Below, one piece after another: positions 43,374 to 50,805 of a stretch of DNA of 64,000 nucleotides. Position numbers and translations under genes: made by a program. This DNA comes from Lachnospiraceae bacterium (GTDB lineage: Bacteria; Bacillota; Clostridia; Lachnospirales; Lachnospiraceae), in contig CABJBM010000003.1 of NCBI GenBank assembly GCA_902363835.1, positions 186,001 to 250,000 on the forward strand. Reading direction: 5' to 3'. The first letter of the stretch is position 1. The number at the start of each line of letters is the position of its first letter. A model generated the notes under the pieces. It saw only the letters and a program-made list of their open reading frames with translations, was not told the origin of the DNA and did not search any database.

Positions 43374-43658
43374 TTAAATTTTCTTGTCTTTAATATGGTA
43401 TCCGTAACACCACTTCGGGAAACCGTCACATTGAAGGTTTAATCCAACTGTAAATCTATGCAAGACACCTTGCTTGTATAACTCAGAAATATATCTTCCA
43501 AGTTCAGGGACTTTATATGCTCCCCATAATGTTTCTTCATATTTGCCGGGCTTACACTCTTCCACATATGAATTAACGAAATCTTCCATAAAAATATCTT
43601 GCCAATCATGTTTCGCTATGTAATTGACAATCCAATCGCATTTTTCTTTTTTATTAAT
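43374..43658 (-). CDS. Phage protein with ATT start codon
   Basis: The ATG at 43589 would remove an upstream in-frame segment (NKKEKCDWIVNYIAKHDWQDIF) that matches the usual opening of a widespread small phage protein family (INY.A.HDW.DIF..F...Y). An ATT sits four bases behind GAGGTGAT and starts NKKEKCDWI, giving 94 residues with the closing FPKWCYGYHIK. Translation from AUU is inferred. Confidence 0.6.
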   Translation of the reverse strand: MNKKEKCDWIVNYIAKHDWQDIFMEDFVNSYVEECKPGKYEETLWGAYKVPELGRYISELYKQGVLHRFTVGLNLQCDGFPKWCYGYHIKDKKI

Positions 43659-43691
43659 GATATCACCTCACATAAATCTCAAACTTCAAAG

Positions 43692-43820
43692 TTACTTTCT
43701 TTCCCAGAGTTTTTTATTCAAATCGTCAATATAATTTTGTCTATAATTTTCTGTTATTGATGATTTTTCTTTTTTATTTTCTACATAAACAAATTGTACT
43801 GGTATCATGTTATCTATCAT
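43692..43820 (-). CDS. Possible 42-aa protein
   Basis: The frame MIDNMIPVQFVYVENKKEKSS... runs 42 codons and ends KLWERK. The upstream site is only weak (GAGAATGTG). It lies between clear genes and is mostly hydrophilic. Could be real, since no other feature explains it. Confidence 0.35.
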   Translation of the reverse strand: MIDNMIPVQFVYVENKKEKSSITENYRQNYIDDLNKKLWERK

Positions 43821-43850
43821 ATAATCACATTCTCATATAAATCTATTATT

Positions 43851-44069
43851 TTAAAGCAATAATACTTTATGCTTATTTACATAATCCCAAGTATAACTTT
43901 CTAATTTATCTCTCACCTCAAATGGAATTAGCTGTCCACAACCATCTTCAATTAATCGTTGTAACGTCTCTTGACACTCATTCAACGAAGTTCCAGCTTC
44001 TTCGATATAAGGCTCAGTATCTGAAAATGTTCTACCGTTTGAACCGCAATATGCTATACCATAATTCAT
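43851..44069 (-). CDS. Small hypothetical protein
   Basis: The 72-residue protein begins MNYGIAYCGSNGRTFSDTEPY, a polar start, and ends with an LLL stretch. ATG follows GGAGG. No recognised domain. Confidence 0.5.
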   Translation of the reverse strand: MNYGIAYCGSNGRTFSDTEPYIEEAGTSLNECQETLQRLIEDGCGQLIPFEVRDKLESYTWDYVNKHKVLLL

Positions 44070-44093
44070 AATAGTTATCCTCCAATCAAATAA

Positions 44094-44438
44094 TCATTCT
44101 ATAGCATATTCGGTTAATACAAACTCAAATGGCTCTACACAAACATTGCATTTCCATACACGATTGCATATCGAAATAATAATATCACTATGCCCATCTA
44201 AAATTTGTTCTTTTGCCTGTTTCGCAAACATCGTATCAGGATGTATAACTTCATTATTTCCGTCTAAAAATACGCACCTAATTTCTTTTCTGTCATCGGG
44301 TATTTCTTTTGCCTCTTCATAGTAATCCAAAGCCATAATCCCACCGACACCAATATGAGCCGCTTCTCCGACATCTTTCCCCTTATTGTATGTCGTCTTC
44401 CCGTCTAACCAATGGAATGCAAACCATTTATCTTTCAC
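44094..44438 (-). CDS. Hypothetical phage protein
   Basis: The 114-residue protein begins MKDKWFAFHWLDGKTTYNKGKDVGEAAHIGVGG and has a Cys pair near the end (CNRVWKCNVC). GGAGG precedes the ATG. The WF.FHWLDG opening resembles small uncharacterised phage proteins. Function unknown. Confidence 0.5.
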   Translation of the reverse strand: MKDKWFAFHWLDGKTTYNKGKDVGEAAHIGVGGIMALDYYEEAKEIPDDRKEIRCVFLDGNNEVIHPDTMFAKQAKEQILDGHSDIIISICNRVWKCNVCVEPFEFVLTEYAIE

Positions 44439-44469
44439 ATCTACCTCCTATGAAACAATCCTTTTATCC

Positions 44470-44661
44470 CTATGCCACATTATTCTCTTTTTTAAAATAT
44501 CTCACCCCGGTAGGAGTCTGTCTATATCCAAATCTTCTCACAATCTGATCCCACTCCTCCATCGTCATTACATGAGTCCCATGTTCTGCCTTGATTGTCA
44601 CCATGAATTCATTTCCACACAGGAATGTTCCTATTTTCTCATATCTTTCTAACCCACTCAT
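44470..44661 (-). CDS. Small protein
   Basis: The 63-residue protein begins MSGLERYEKIGTFLCGNEFMV, with a mixed beta/alpha pattern and basic end. ATG behind GGAGG. No known function. Confidence 0.5.
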   Translation of the reverse strand: MSGLERYEKIGTFLCGNEFMVTIKAEHGTHVMTMEEWDQIVRRFGYRQTPTGVRYFKKENNVA

Positions 44662-44694
44662 AAACTTTCCTCCATTATACTATTTTGGCAATAC

Positions 44695-44725
44695 AAAAGC
44701 CACCAGATTTTTATTGTCCAGTGGC
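44695..44725 (-). terminator. Intrinsic terminator
   Basis: Minus strand GCCACTGG/CTGGTGGC pairs over eight bases (two G-T pairs) with an eleven-base A-rich loop and a TTTT tail. It ends the operon containing 44750-44926. Confidence 0.7.
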
Positions 44726-44749
44726 CTTCAACGATATTTTTCACTCATA

Positions 44750-44926
44750 TTATTTGTAGTGTCCGTTTCGTATTCTATTTTGCATTTCCTTTTTTGAATA
44801 TTTACTGGAATCCCTCATAATCCCATCCAGGTCTCTTGTGTTCTCAGCCGGCGTGTTGGGCGTCATACTCTCTTTTGCCCATAAAAATAAGCCCACAAGT
44901 AATCCTATAAATGCTAAAGCTCCCAT
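44750..44926 (-). CDS. Small membrane protein (58 aa)
   Basis: ATG follows AAGGAGATGACATT. The frame starts with a hydrophobic segment (MGALAFIGLLVGLFLWA) then a charged tail (ESMTPNTPAENTRDLDG...KKEMQNRIRNGHYK). A single-pass protein, probably facing the cytoplasm with the tail. Function unknown. Confidence 0.55.
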   Translation of the reverse strand: MGALAFIGLLVGLFLWAKESMTPNTPAENTRDLDGIMRDSSKYSKKEMQNRIRNGHYK

Positions 44927-45031
44927 AATGTCATCTCCTTCTCACTTTTATAAATATGATTTTATTTCCCACGATACAGCGCGGCCATTTTTCACTCAAA
45001 GAATTTGTTCGTTTATCTGTAAAATCTTCGT

Positions 45032-45253
45032 TTAGCTGATTAATTCATTGTAATAATCATCAGATATAGTCATATGTTTACCGTTTTCATCCACGTAAAT
45101 GTTTATTGTTTTACCTCTGGGTAACACGGCTTTTATTAGTAAAACTTTATTGTTATGTAGGCTTTCTGTTTCATGCTGTTGAATTATTTCTCCTTTACCT
45201 TCATGGCATCTGTCAATTAAACCATTTAAGTATTGTTCTTGTTCATTCGTCAT
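45032..45253 (-). CDS. Small hypothetical protein
   Basis: The 73-residue protein is acidic with a KTINIYVDENGKHMTISDDYYNEL end. A GAGGT site precedes the ATG. No domain recognised. Confidence 0.5.
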   Translation of the reverse strand: MTNEQEQYLNGLIDRCHEGKGEIIQQHETESLHNNKVLLIKAVLPRGKTINIYVDENGKHMTISDDYYNELIS

Positions 45254-45262
45254 ACATTTACC

Positions 45263-45445
45263 TCATTTTGACTTAGGATTTATTACTCTCTGGACTTCCC
45301 TATCGGTTTCTTTAACCACTCTTCCGCTTGCACATTTTACACACTTAATTCTCCAACCTCCCTTGTATCGCTCAAAATGTCCAAAACCTGGAGAAACGTA
45401 AGTATTACAGCAGTAGCAAGTTCCTGCGTATTTATTTCTAGCCAT
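45263..45445 (-). CDS. Small zinc-ribbon protein
   Basis: The 60-residue protein MARNKYAGTCYCCNTYVSPGFGHFERYKGGWRIKCVKCASG has two Cys pairs (CYCC, CVKC), a zinc ribbon of the kind found on phage DNA-binding helpers. ATG follows GGAGG. Confidence 0.6.
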   Translation of the reverse strand: MARNKYAGTCYCCNTYVSPGFGHFERYKGGWRIKCVKCASGRVVKETDREVQRVINPKSK

Positions 45446-45474
45446 ATAATTTCCTCCGTCAAGTCTCAGCTTAC

Positions 45475-45618
45475 TTAATTATCGAATGGTGGTTCTGGGA
45501 AGTCTACATAAAGACAACAGATATCACATTCCGCACTCCCATTGCCGATACACAAGGGATAAGGATTTTCTTCTTCTGGTTCATAACATTTCGGATGGTC
45601 GTATTTTATTTCTTCCAC
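45475..45618 (-). CDS. Small Cys-rich protein, GTG start (47 aa)
   Basis: GTG lies six bases behind AAAGGAGAG and starts MEEIKYDHPKCYEPEEENPY. The product has CLCIG-type and CDICC groups, so may bind metal. Too short for the larger ORF filters but well placed in the operon. Confidence 0.5.
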   Translation of the reverse strand: MEEIKYDHPKCYEPEEENPYPLCIGNGSAECDICCLYVDFPEPPFDN

Positions 45619-45649
45619 TTCGTACTCTCCTTTATGTGACAATTTTAAA

Positions 45650-45799
45650 CTATATCTTCACTACGGTAATCATATTCACTTGGAATGGCGCTTCATCTAG
45701 TGCTTCCAAAACCACATCATCAATTACATCATGTCCATATAACTTAAGCATTTCATCATCAACAGTAATTTCAATTTCTACTTTATATTTTTGATCCAT
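45650..45799 (-). CDS. Small acidic protein (49 aa)
   Basis: ATG follows GGAGGAGAG and opens MDQKYKVEIEITVDDEMLKLYGHDVIDDVVLEALDEAPFQ. A beta strand then a helix and a beta tail. The middle resembles the broken gene at 211-374, so both may come from one family. Confidence 0.55.
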   Translation of the reverse strand: MDQKYKVEIEITVDDEMLKLYGHDVIDDVVLEALDEAPFQVNMITVVKI

Positions 45800-45862
45800 G
45801 TTCTCTCCTCCTCCAAATTCATATTCTTCGGCCTATACTTGCAGCTCCAGCCAATGTCAGTT

Positions 45863-46252
45863 TTACTCAATATTAACACTGTAGACATTGGTGACAGTAT
45901 ACCATGTTGATTTCACCTCGGCTCGTTTGTGAAATTCATGGACAATTTTGCTCATTTCTTCTTCAAGCCAGCTTAAATCCTCTTTCTTTACTTCCGAATA
46001 AAGATCATCATCATATTCCCCGCCTGCGTCTTCCGCGTACTGCTCATTAAGTCGCTCCAGAATATCATCGGGATCGACATAGGACGGAAGTGGCAAAAGC
46101 GCACACATTCCTACTTGTATATCCGTGTATCCCTGTTCTTTTCCATACTCAACGGCTGCTTTTTCTGCCTCCTCTTTTGTATCAAATGTATCTTTGTTCC
46201 AAAATTCATCATCAGTTTCGTTGAAAGACCATTTACCTTCCTGCATTTTCAT
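45863..46252 (-). CDS. Hypothetical phage protein
   Basis: The 129-residue protein begins MKMQEGKWSFNETDDEFWNKDTFDTKEEAEKAAVEYGKEQGYT, a small alpha/beta start, and has an acidic stretch (YVDPDDILERLNEQYAEDAGGEYDDDLY). ATG after a GGAG-like site. Function unknown. Confidence 0.55.
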   Translation of the reverse strand: MKMQEGKWSFNETDDEFWNKDTFDTKEEAEKAAVEYGKEQGYTDIQVGMCALLPLPSYVDPDDILERLNEQYAEDAGGEYDDDLYSEVKKEDLSWLEEEMSKIVHEFHKRAEVKSTWYTVTNVYSVNIE

Positions 46253-46315
46253 AAACTCTCCTTTCTTATTCCGGGAAATCCTAATTTTCTTATTGAAATT
46301 GTGGCCTCAAAGCAA

Positions 46316-46339
46316 AAAACACCGGGATATCGGTGTTTT
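46316..46339. terminator. Bidirectional terminator
   Basis: AAAACACCG/CGGTGTTTT forms a nine-bp stem with a six-base loop and A/T runs on both sides. It lies between two minus-strand genes. Confidence 0.7.
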
Positions 46340-46344
46340 TACTT

Positions 46345-46938
46345 TTAGTTACCAACCAATTTTTTATTAATCTCATTTATTAGTACTTTTTTACTTTTTA
46401 AAAACATAGTTTCTTTGATACTAATTTCAGCTAACATATCGTTCAAATTATATTTTTCTAAACTGAACGCCGCAAGATCATCATCAGGGTAAGCTTCTAT
46501 GCTATTATAATAATCTTTTTTATCCTTTTCTGTAAACTCCCTGTCATGATCATAAAGTCTTATATTTCTTAAGTAATCATAATCAAAATTAGACAAACTT
46601 AAAATATAATTATATTCCATCAAATAACTATCAGATTTTCTGTATTCAGAGCCAGTCTTGATTGCATTAATTAAAAGTTTATATATTCTTCTTCCAAAAT
46701 ATAATCTCGTTTCTCTTAAAATACATTCTTGGTCTGATATAAAAATATCTTTTGTTTTGTCAAGATCAAATAAAGTATTATATCCATTACAATTATCATA
46801 ATCATTTACTAACCCTACAATTTTTCGCCTTACTTCTTCTCTATTGGGATACAAGGAATATTTGTTAGTTATGAAGTAACCAATAATTGATATTACCAAT
46901 GCTATGACCGATACTATAATAGCTACCCAATCTACCAC
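46345..46938 (-). CDS. Single-pass membrane protein
   Basis: The 197-residue protein has an N-terminal membrane segment (DWVAIIVSVIALVISIIGYFIT) and a helical soluble domain rich in Tyr and charged residues. A GGAGG site precedes the ATG. May be a membrane-associated sensor or exclusion protein; not recognised. Confidence 0.5.
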   Translation of the reverse strand: MVDWVAIIVSVIALVISIIGYFITNKYSLYPNREEVRRKIVGLVNDYDNCNGYNTLFDLDKTKDIFISDQECILRETRLYFGRRIYKLLINAIKTGSEYRKSDSYLMEYNYILSLSNFDYDYLRNIRLYDHDREFTEKDKKDYYNSIEAYPDDDLAAFSLEKYNLNDMLAEISIKETMFLKSKKVLINEINKKLVGN

Positions 46939-46966
46939 AATGATATCCTCCCTATCTTTTTAATAA

Positions 46967-47179
46967 TTATAACATATGTATCTTAATAATACCATATGAA
47001 ATCTTGTTCTCATCAAAAGTAGATAACTCGCTCCAATTTATTTCTAATTCATTCCCTATTTCTACGAATTGAACCATTTTTAATGCCTCATCAAAGTCAA
47101 AGAACTGTAACGTCTAATATGTTTCTCTTCCATAATGTACTGTCCTAACGGTCGCATATTGAAAATCTAATATTTCCAT
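46967..47179 (-). pseudogene. Small gene interrupted by an amber codon
   Basis: ATG behind AGGAGAAT starts MEILDFQYATVRTVHYGRETY then TAG at 47114-47116, and the same frame continues TLQFFDFDEALKMVQFVEIGNELEINWSE... to a TAA at 46967. A single in-frame stop breaks an otherwise 70-codon protein. Either a nonsense mutation or sequence error. Confidence 0.6.
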
Positions 47180-47210
47180 GCATTCTCCTATTCTATTTGA
47201 AATATCTCTT

Positions 47211-47411
47211 CTATTGAACACTTATCTGTCTCAACCATCTATCGGCGGCCTCCCTATATGCGTCAATAGTAAGACACATAAGCCTTTCAAGTCCTACAGA
47301 ATTTGTATACCATGTATCAGCGTATCTCCAAATCAACTCGCTTGCTGTGGTGCCTACTCTTTCAAAATCATCAATTTCCCTAACTAGTTCTTTTAAGTCA
47401 CGATCAGACAT
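47211..47411 (-). CDS. Small helical protein
   Basis: The 66-residue protein is acidic to neutral and helical (MSDRDLKELVREIDDFERVGTTASELIWRYADTWY). The pattern of charged helices is like small phage anti-repressor or adaptor proteins. Function unknown. Confidence 0.5.
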   Translation of the reverse strand: MSDRDLKELVREIDDFERVGTTASELIWRYADTWYTNSVGLERLMCLTIDAYREAADRWLRQISVQ

Positions 47412-47477
47412 TTTTCTAAAAACAATTTACTTTTACTCATACCTCTTTCTCCTTTCAAATCACGCATTCATATGCTG

Positions 47478-47708
47478 TTACACCCAATAGTAATCTGTTT
47501 CTTCAAATTTAAGCTCCTTAAGATCCAAGAGTTCTTTTTTGAATATTTCAAAATACTTATCAACAAGAACTCCTCTCCTTCCGATTAACCACCCAGGCTG
47601 CGAAGTGTAAATTGTAAGAATTCCGCGTTTATACTGAAATTGAATGACTTTCGTTGTTTTACTCTCTTTCTTCCATTCCCTTATAATTCTTTGTATTTCT
47701 CTACCCAT
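47478..47708 (-). CDS. KH-domain RNA-binding protein
   Basis: The 76-residue protein has GILTIYTSQPGWLIGRRGVLVDKYFEIF (about residues 29-56), the GxxG loop and flanking strand-helix of a type II KH domain, as in ribosomal protein S3. Too short to be S3; it is a stand-alone KH module that should bind single-stranded RNA. A phage-encoded KH protein could regulate RNA. Confidence 0.65.
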   Translation of the reverse strand: MGREIQRIIREWKKESKTTKVIQFQYKRGILTIYTSQPGWLIGRRGVLVDKYFEIFKKELLDLKELKFEETDYYWV

Positions 47709-47733
47709 GATTTTCTCCTCTCAAATCAGCATT

Positions 47734-48081
47734 TTATCCACATATCATTTCAATAAAGTCTTCCGCTTCCCCGTCTCCATAGAAGTCAACTGTTGTCACT
47801 AAAGTACCGTTACGTTCTATGGTTAAAACATCAACGAATGCAAATCCTCTATCCTCAAACTCATTACAAAATGAAAGTTCTTTATGATGATCTTTTAGCC
47901 ATTGAATTTCAGCATCGTCAACTTCCTTCTCCATTTCACTTAGCAAAATAAGATATTCCCTATCCATACTTAGCTTAACTTCTTTTATTTCTTTTGCCCA
48001 ATTAATTACTGCTTCATATTTTTCTCCGTTAATAATATACCCGTACTTACTTGCTTTTTGTAATATGCTATCAACTCTCAT
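47734..48081 (-). CDS. Hypothetical protein
   Basis: The 115-residue protein is acidic and helical (EYLILLSEMEKEVDDAEIQWLKDHHKEL), with a beta C-terminus (LVTTVDFYGDGEAEDF). AAGGGG precedes the ATG. Not recognised. Confidence 0.5.
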   Translation of the reverse strand: MRVDSILQKASKYGYIINGEKYEAVINWAKEIKEVKLSMDREYLILLSEMEKEVDDAEIQWLKDHHKELSFCNEFEDRGFAFVDVLTIERNGTLVTTVDFYGDGEAEDFIEMICG

Positions 48082-48142
48082 ATTCTGCCTTACCCCTTTT
48101 CTTTAATATACAAATTATTTTTCAAACAATGAAAGCACACAT

Positions 48143-48331
48143 TCATGTGCATTGCTCTATAAACTCCTCTGTACTCATCGTACCTGACCACCAACATACT
48201 ACCGCTGGCCTATCTTCTAATCCATTCAAAAAGCATTCTAGCTGCCTCTCAAAGTATCCAAGCATATCACTATCAAATACTGCCTTCAGCTTGTCAAAGT
48301 CCTTACACTGTTCTAATTCTCCATATCCCAT
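48143..48331 (-). CDS. Small acidic protein
   Basis: The 62-residue protein begins MGYGELEQCKDFDKLKAVFDSDMLGYF with a WWSG near the end. ATG is eight bases behind GGAGG; the upstream structured gap at 48357-48495 precedes it. Function unknown. Confidence 0.5.
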   Translation of the reverse strand: MGYGELEQCKDFDKLKAVFDSDMLGYFERQLECFLNGLEDRPAVVCWWSGTMSTEEFIEQCT

Positions 48332-48356
48332 ACGAAACACCTCCTATATTAAATCT

Positions 48357-48495
48357 ACCGCCAACTATGTGCGGTTAGTGACCTAAGCCAGATCAACCAC
48401 TAATTCTCCGTGGGAAGCAGCAATCACTTTCAGATTGCCGGGAATGCCCTGTTTACTTTTGCAGCACGGTCTATCCTTCCGAATCACCGACAAGG
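48357..48495 (-). ncRNA. Highly structured intergenic RNA element
   Basis: The 160-base gap between two genes can fold into a series of hairpins, clear on either strand: ACCGC/GCGGT (48357-48375), TTAGTG/CACTAA (48375-48403), and CCGTG/CACGG (48408-48469) enclosing GCAATC/GATTGC (48420-48438) and GGG/CCC (48440-48449). A final CCTT/AAGG pairs around 48475-48495. It resembles group I intron or riboswitch-like density of structure, but I do not match it to a known family. Strand assignment follows neighbouring genes. Confidence 0.45.
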
Positions 48496-48502
48496 CTATG
48501 TA

Positions 48503-48631
48503 TTAAGATATAAGACTATGTAAGGCGAAAATCTCCGTAAAGTTATCAAATGTTTGTATGTATACACCATTTGCATACATTTCAATTTTTCCTTCCTTAT
48601 TCTTTTGATAGTGAAATTTTACATTGCTCAT
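48503..48631 (-). CDS. Small protein (42 aa)
   Basis: ATG after AAAGGAG starts MSNVKFHYQKNKEGKIEMYANGV... and the frame runs 42 codons to the edge of the structured gap. Mostly charged and beta-like. An earlier in-frame ATG lies within the preceding gene. Confidence 0.45.
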   Translation of the reverse strand: MSNVKFHYQKNKEGKIEMYANGVYIQTFDNFTEIFALHSLIS

Positions 48632-48633
48632 TC

Positions 48634-48864
48634 TTAATATTCTCCTTTTGTTTGCATAAATAAAGCCATGCTTATAATTATCAGTAAAGCTGCCAATGTC
48701 CAATTTCCACACCGATCAGACAGCATGAAGAGCGAAAAAATAGAAAGCATCGGTAAAATGCTTCCTATAATTCGGCTCAATATTATGAAATTTCTACGCT
48801 GTTTTCGCTTGTGCATGCGTTGATAACTGTATGAGTTGTTATAATCTTTGACAGTGTTTATCAT
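48634..48864 (-). CDS. Small membrane protein
   Basis: The 76-residue protein has two hydrophobic segments (IGSILPMLSIFSLFML, ALLIIISMALFM) and a Lys/Arg-rich N-terminus. The ATG follows GAGAGGGAG. Function unknown. Confidence 0.5.
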   Translation of the reverse strand: MINTVKDYNNSYSYQRMHKRKQRRNFIILSRIIGSILPMLSIFSLFMLSDRCGNWTLAALLIIISMALFMQTKGEY

Positions 48865-49103
48865 GACTCCCTCTCTTTCCATGACTTAGTCATTTCATAA
48901 ATATCAATAGATCCTTTATTAAAAATCGCTAATGCAACGACAATTAAGTGTATAATTGGGGTAAATGATATTACTGCTAGCGTAGCATAGTGCGCATCCT
49001 TAAGTACTGTCTTTAGCCTGGCACTGTCTTTTTTAATGTTTAATAATAGTATATTTAGTGCTATGATGCTAATGATCAAATAAATTGTAAGTATATTTTT
49101 CAT
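48861..49103 (-). CDS. Small membrane protein
   Basis: The 80-residue protein has two membrane segments (ILTIYLIISIIALNILLL, LAVISFTPIIHLIVVALAIF). It overlaps the next gene by four bases. Probably a two-pass inner-membrane protein; role unknown. Confidence 0.5.
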   Translation of the reverse strand: MKNILTIYLIISIIALNILLLNIKKDSARLKTVLKDAHYATLAVISFTPIIHLIVVALAIFNKGSIDIYEMTKSWKERES

Positions 49104-49139
49104 TATATTTCTATCTCCTCTGCATATAAAATGTGCTTT

Positions 49140-49493
49140 TTATCTGGTTTCGTATTCAAACATAGTTAAACCATTTTCGTCTATTTGTCCAGTTATTCCT
49201 CCATGTTTTGTTAAAACCTCATCAACAATGGTAAGTGGAACCCAACCATAAACCGTACAGGTTGGATTTTCTGGATTTTCTGCATAATTCATAATTAAAG
49301 GTTCTTCAATACTTGGAAATCCGATTTCAACTTCTTCATAATTGCAATCAAAAAGATTTGTTCTTGGCTCACAATAATGATACGCCGATGCCTGAACCGA
49401 CATTTGAAAACCATCAGCACAATAAATAGCCGGTCTTATTCTCAGTGGATTCGTTTCATCATGCGTAGATTTTAAAAATTCTAAAATATTCAT
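49140..49493 (-). CDS. Conserved phage hypothetical protein
   Basis: The 117-residue protein begins MNILEFLKSTHDETNPLRIRPAIYCADGFQMSVQAS, resembling a common family of phage proteins, with several Asn/Cys residues and an acidic tail. No function assigned. Confidence 0.55.
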   Translation of the reverse strand: MNILEFLKSTHDETNPLRIRPAIYCADGFQMSVQASAYHYCEPRTNLFDCNYEEVEIGFPSIEEPLIMNYAENPENPTCTVYGWVPLTIVDEVLTKHGGITGQIDENGLTMFEYETR

Positions 49494-49529
49494 TATAATC
49501 CCTTTCTAACGGTTTTAGTTTACCGATAA

Positions 49530-49718
49530 CTATTCAACTTCTCGTCTTGCTGCAAAAAATCCAGCATTTCCACCCTTACAGAAAACAATTAAATCAAATG
49601 TACTTTTGCTTTCGTCAAATACTGAAAACCCGTTTTTCTTTGCATACATTCTCACTTGGCAAGGAAATCTATAAACGGGCTCTTTCCCGTGTTCGTTGTG
49701 TACAGTCCACACATACAT
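49530..49718 (-). CDS. Small hypothetical protein
   Basis: The 62-residue protein MYVWTVHNEHGKEPVYRFPCQVRMYAKKNGFSVFDES is beta-like. A GGAGG site precedes the ATG. Not recognised. Confidence 0.5.
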   Translation of the reverse strand: MYVWTVHNEHGKEPVYRFPCQVRMYAKKNGFSVFDESKSTFDLIVFCKGGNAGFFAARREVE

Positions 49719-49744
49719 CTTAATCCCTCCTTGAATCCTGTCTT

Positions 49745-49953
49745 TTATTCATTTTCACTTACTGTAATTGTTATTACTTTATCATTAATATCTCGACTAG
49801 TTCCAAATACAATATCTCGACATACTGCGATGTGATTTCCACAATCCAAAATACTTTCTTCTGTTTTTATTCCATCACGTTCAATAACGGTCCCTGATAT
49901 TATATTATTTTTACGTCTTGCATGAATAACTTAACTCTAATTGTATGTGTCAT
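49745..49953 (-). pseudogene. Frameshifted small gene
   Basis: ATG behind AGAGGAT opens MTHTIRVKLFM and then runs out at a TAA, while the adjacent frame supplies RRKNNIISGTVIERDGIKTEESILDCGNHIAVCRDIVFGTSRD...VSENE. A one-base change near 49915 would join them into about 69 residues. Likely a frameshift mutation or error. Confidence 0.6.
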
Positions 49954-50004
49954 ATTTATCCTCTTTCTGCTCGAAAAGAGCCATAAAATCTATTTTTTAT
50001 ACTG

Positions 50005-50166
50005 TTATTTTACATGTACTAGAATATCTTTTTGATTCTGATAAACTTCTTTAATTTGATTATAAATAATTTGTGCTAGACCTTTACTTTTAACACGTGC
50101 TACCATTTCTGTTTTTGAATCTTTCGTATCTATCAACTCTATTTCATACCATACTTTTCTAGCCAT
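50005..50166 (-). CDS. Small protein (53 aa)
   Basis: ATG after GAGGTATAAA starts MARKVWYEIELIDTKDSKTEMVARVKSKGLAQIIYNQIKEVYQNQ. Basic, alpha/beta pattern. It matches no family I know; well supported by ribosome site and frame. Confidence 0.5.
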   Translation of the reverse strand: MARKVWYEIELIDTKDSKTEMVARVKSKGLAQIIYNQIKEVYQNQKDILVHVK

Positions 50167-50256
50167 TTTATACCTCTGCTTTCTACCATGAAATTACAAT
50201 TTTATTTGCTTAATATTTCTATAAAACTTCATTTTAAATCTAAAGATTCGTATAAA

Positions 50257-50287
50257 AAACCTTCCAATCACTATCATTGGAAGGTTT
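50257..50287. terminator. Bidirectional terminator
   Basis: AAACCTTCCAAT/ATTGGAAGGTTT forms a perfect 12-bp stem with a seven-base loop and an A/T run on either side. It separates the PDF operon from the small-gene operon to the left. Confidence 0.75.
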
Positions 50288-50346
50288 AACTACATTTAAA
50301 GACCCTATGTTAAAAGGCAGTTACATGCTACAATTCAATTCGAGAA

Positions 50347-50805
50347 CTATTTGATGTCTAAATACTCGATTGCTTTATCTGTAAATAATACTCCATCTAA
50401 ATGATCAGTTTCATGACATAGACACTTTGCAAGTTCATCAAAAGCCTCAATTGTAATGGCTTCTCCATTTTCATTAAGTGCCTTAACCAATACTCTTTTG
50501 GGTCTCCGCACTCTACCCCATATACCAGGACAACTTAAGCATCCCTCAATAACCAGTTGTTCTCCTTCAGATTCAACAATTTGGGGATTAACTAACTTTA
50601 ATAAGCCTTGACCCATATCAATTACAACTAAACGGCGTAATATTCCGACTTGACATGCGGCTAATCCACCTCCATTTTCTGTGCTATACATTGTTTCTGC
50701 CATATCGCCAAGAATTTCTCTGATACGATCATCAACCATATCAACAGGTTTGCTTACTTTACGTAAAACATGATCATCAAACAGTCGAATTTCTCTTAGT
50801 GCCAT
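50347..50805 (-). CDS. def: Peptide deformylase
   Basis: The 152-residue protein has all three PDF motifs: GGGLAACQVG (45-54), EGCLS (87-91) and HETDH (131-135), the metal-binding set. It removes the formyl group from new polypeptides. Phage-encoded PDFs process phage or host proteins during infection. Its ATG is 26 codons inside an ORF that overlaps the repressor gene by 29 bases, so the genes share a transcript. A GGAGG site precedes it. Confidence 0.85.
   Translation of the reverse strand: MALREIRLFDDHVLRKVSKPVDMVDDRIREILGDMAETMYSTENGGGLAACQVGILRRLVVIDMGQGLLKLVNPQIVESEGEQLVIEGCLSCPGIWGRVRRPKRVLVKALNENGEAITIEAFDELAKCLCHETDHLDGVLFTDKAIEYLDIK

Noticed and set aside
48357..48495. Group I intron in the structured gap
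   Set aside because: A P-like AUUGCCGGGAA and an S-like AAGATATA are visible on the plus strand, but no split gene flanks the gap, the strand is opposite to the genes, and the P7 pairing is imperfect.
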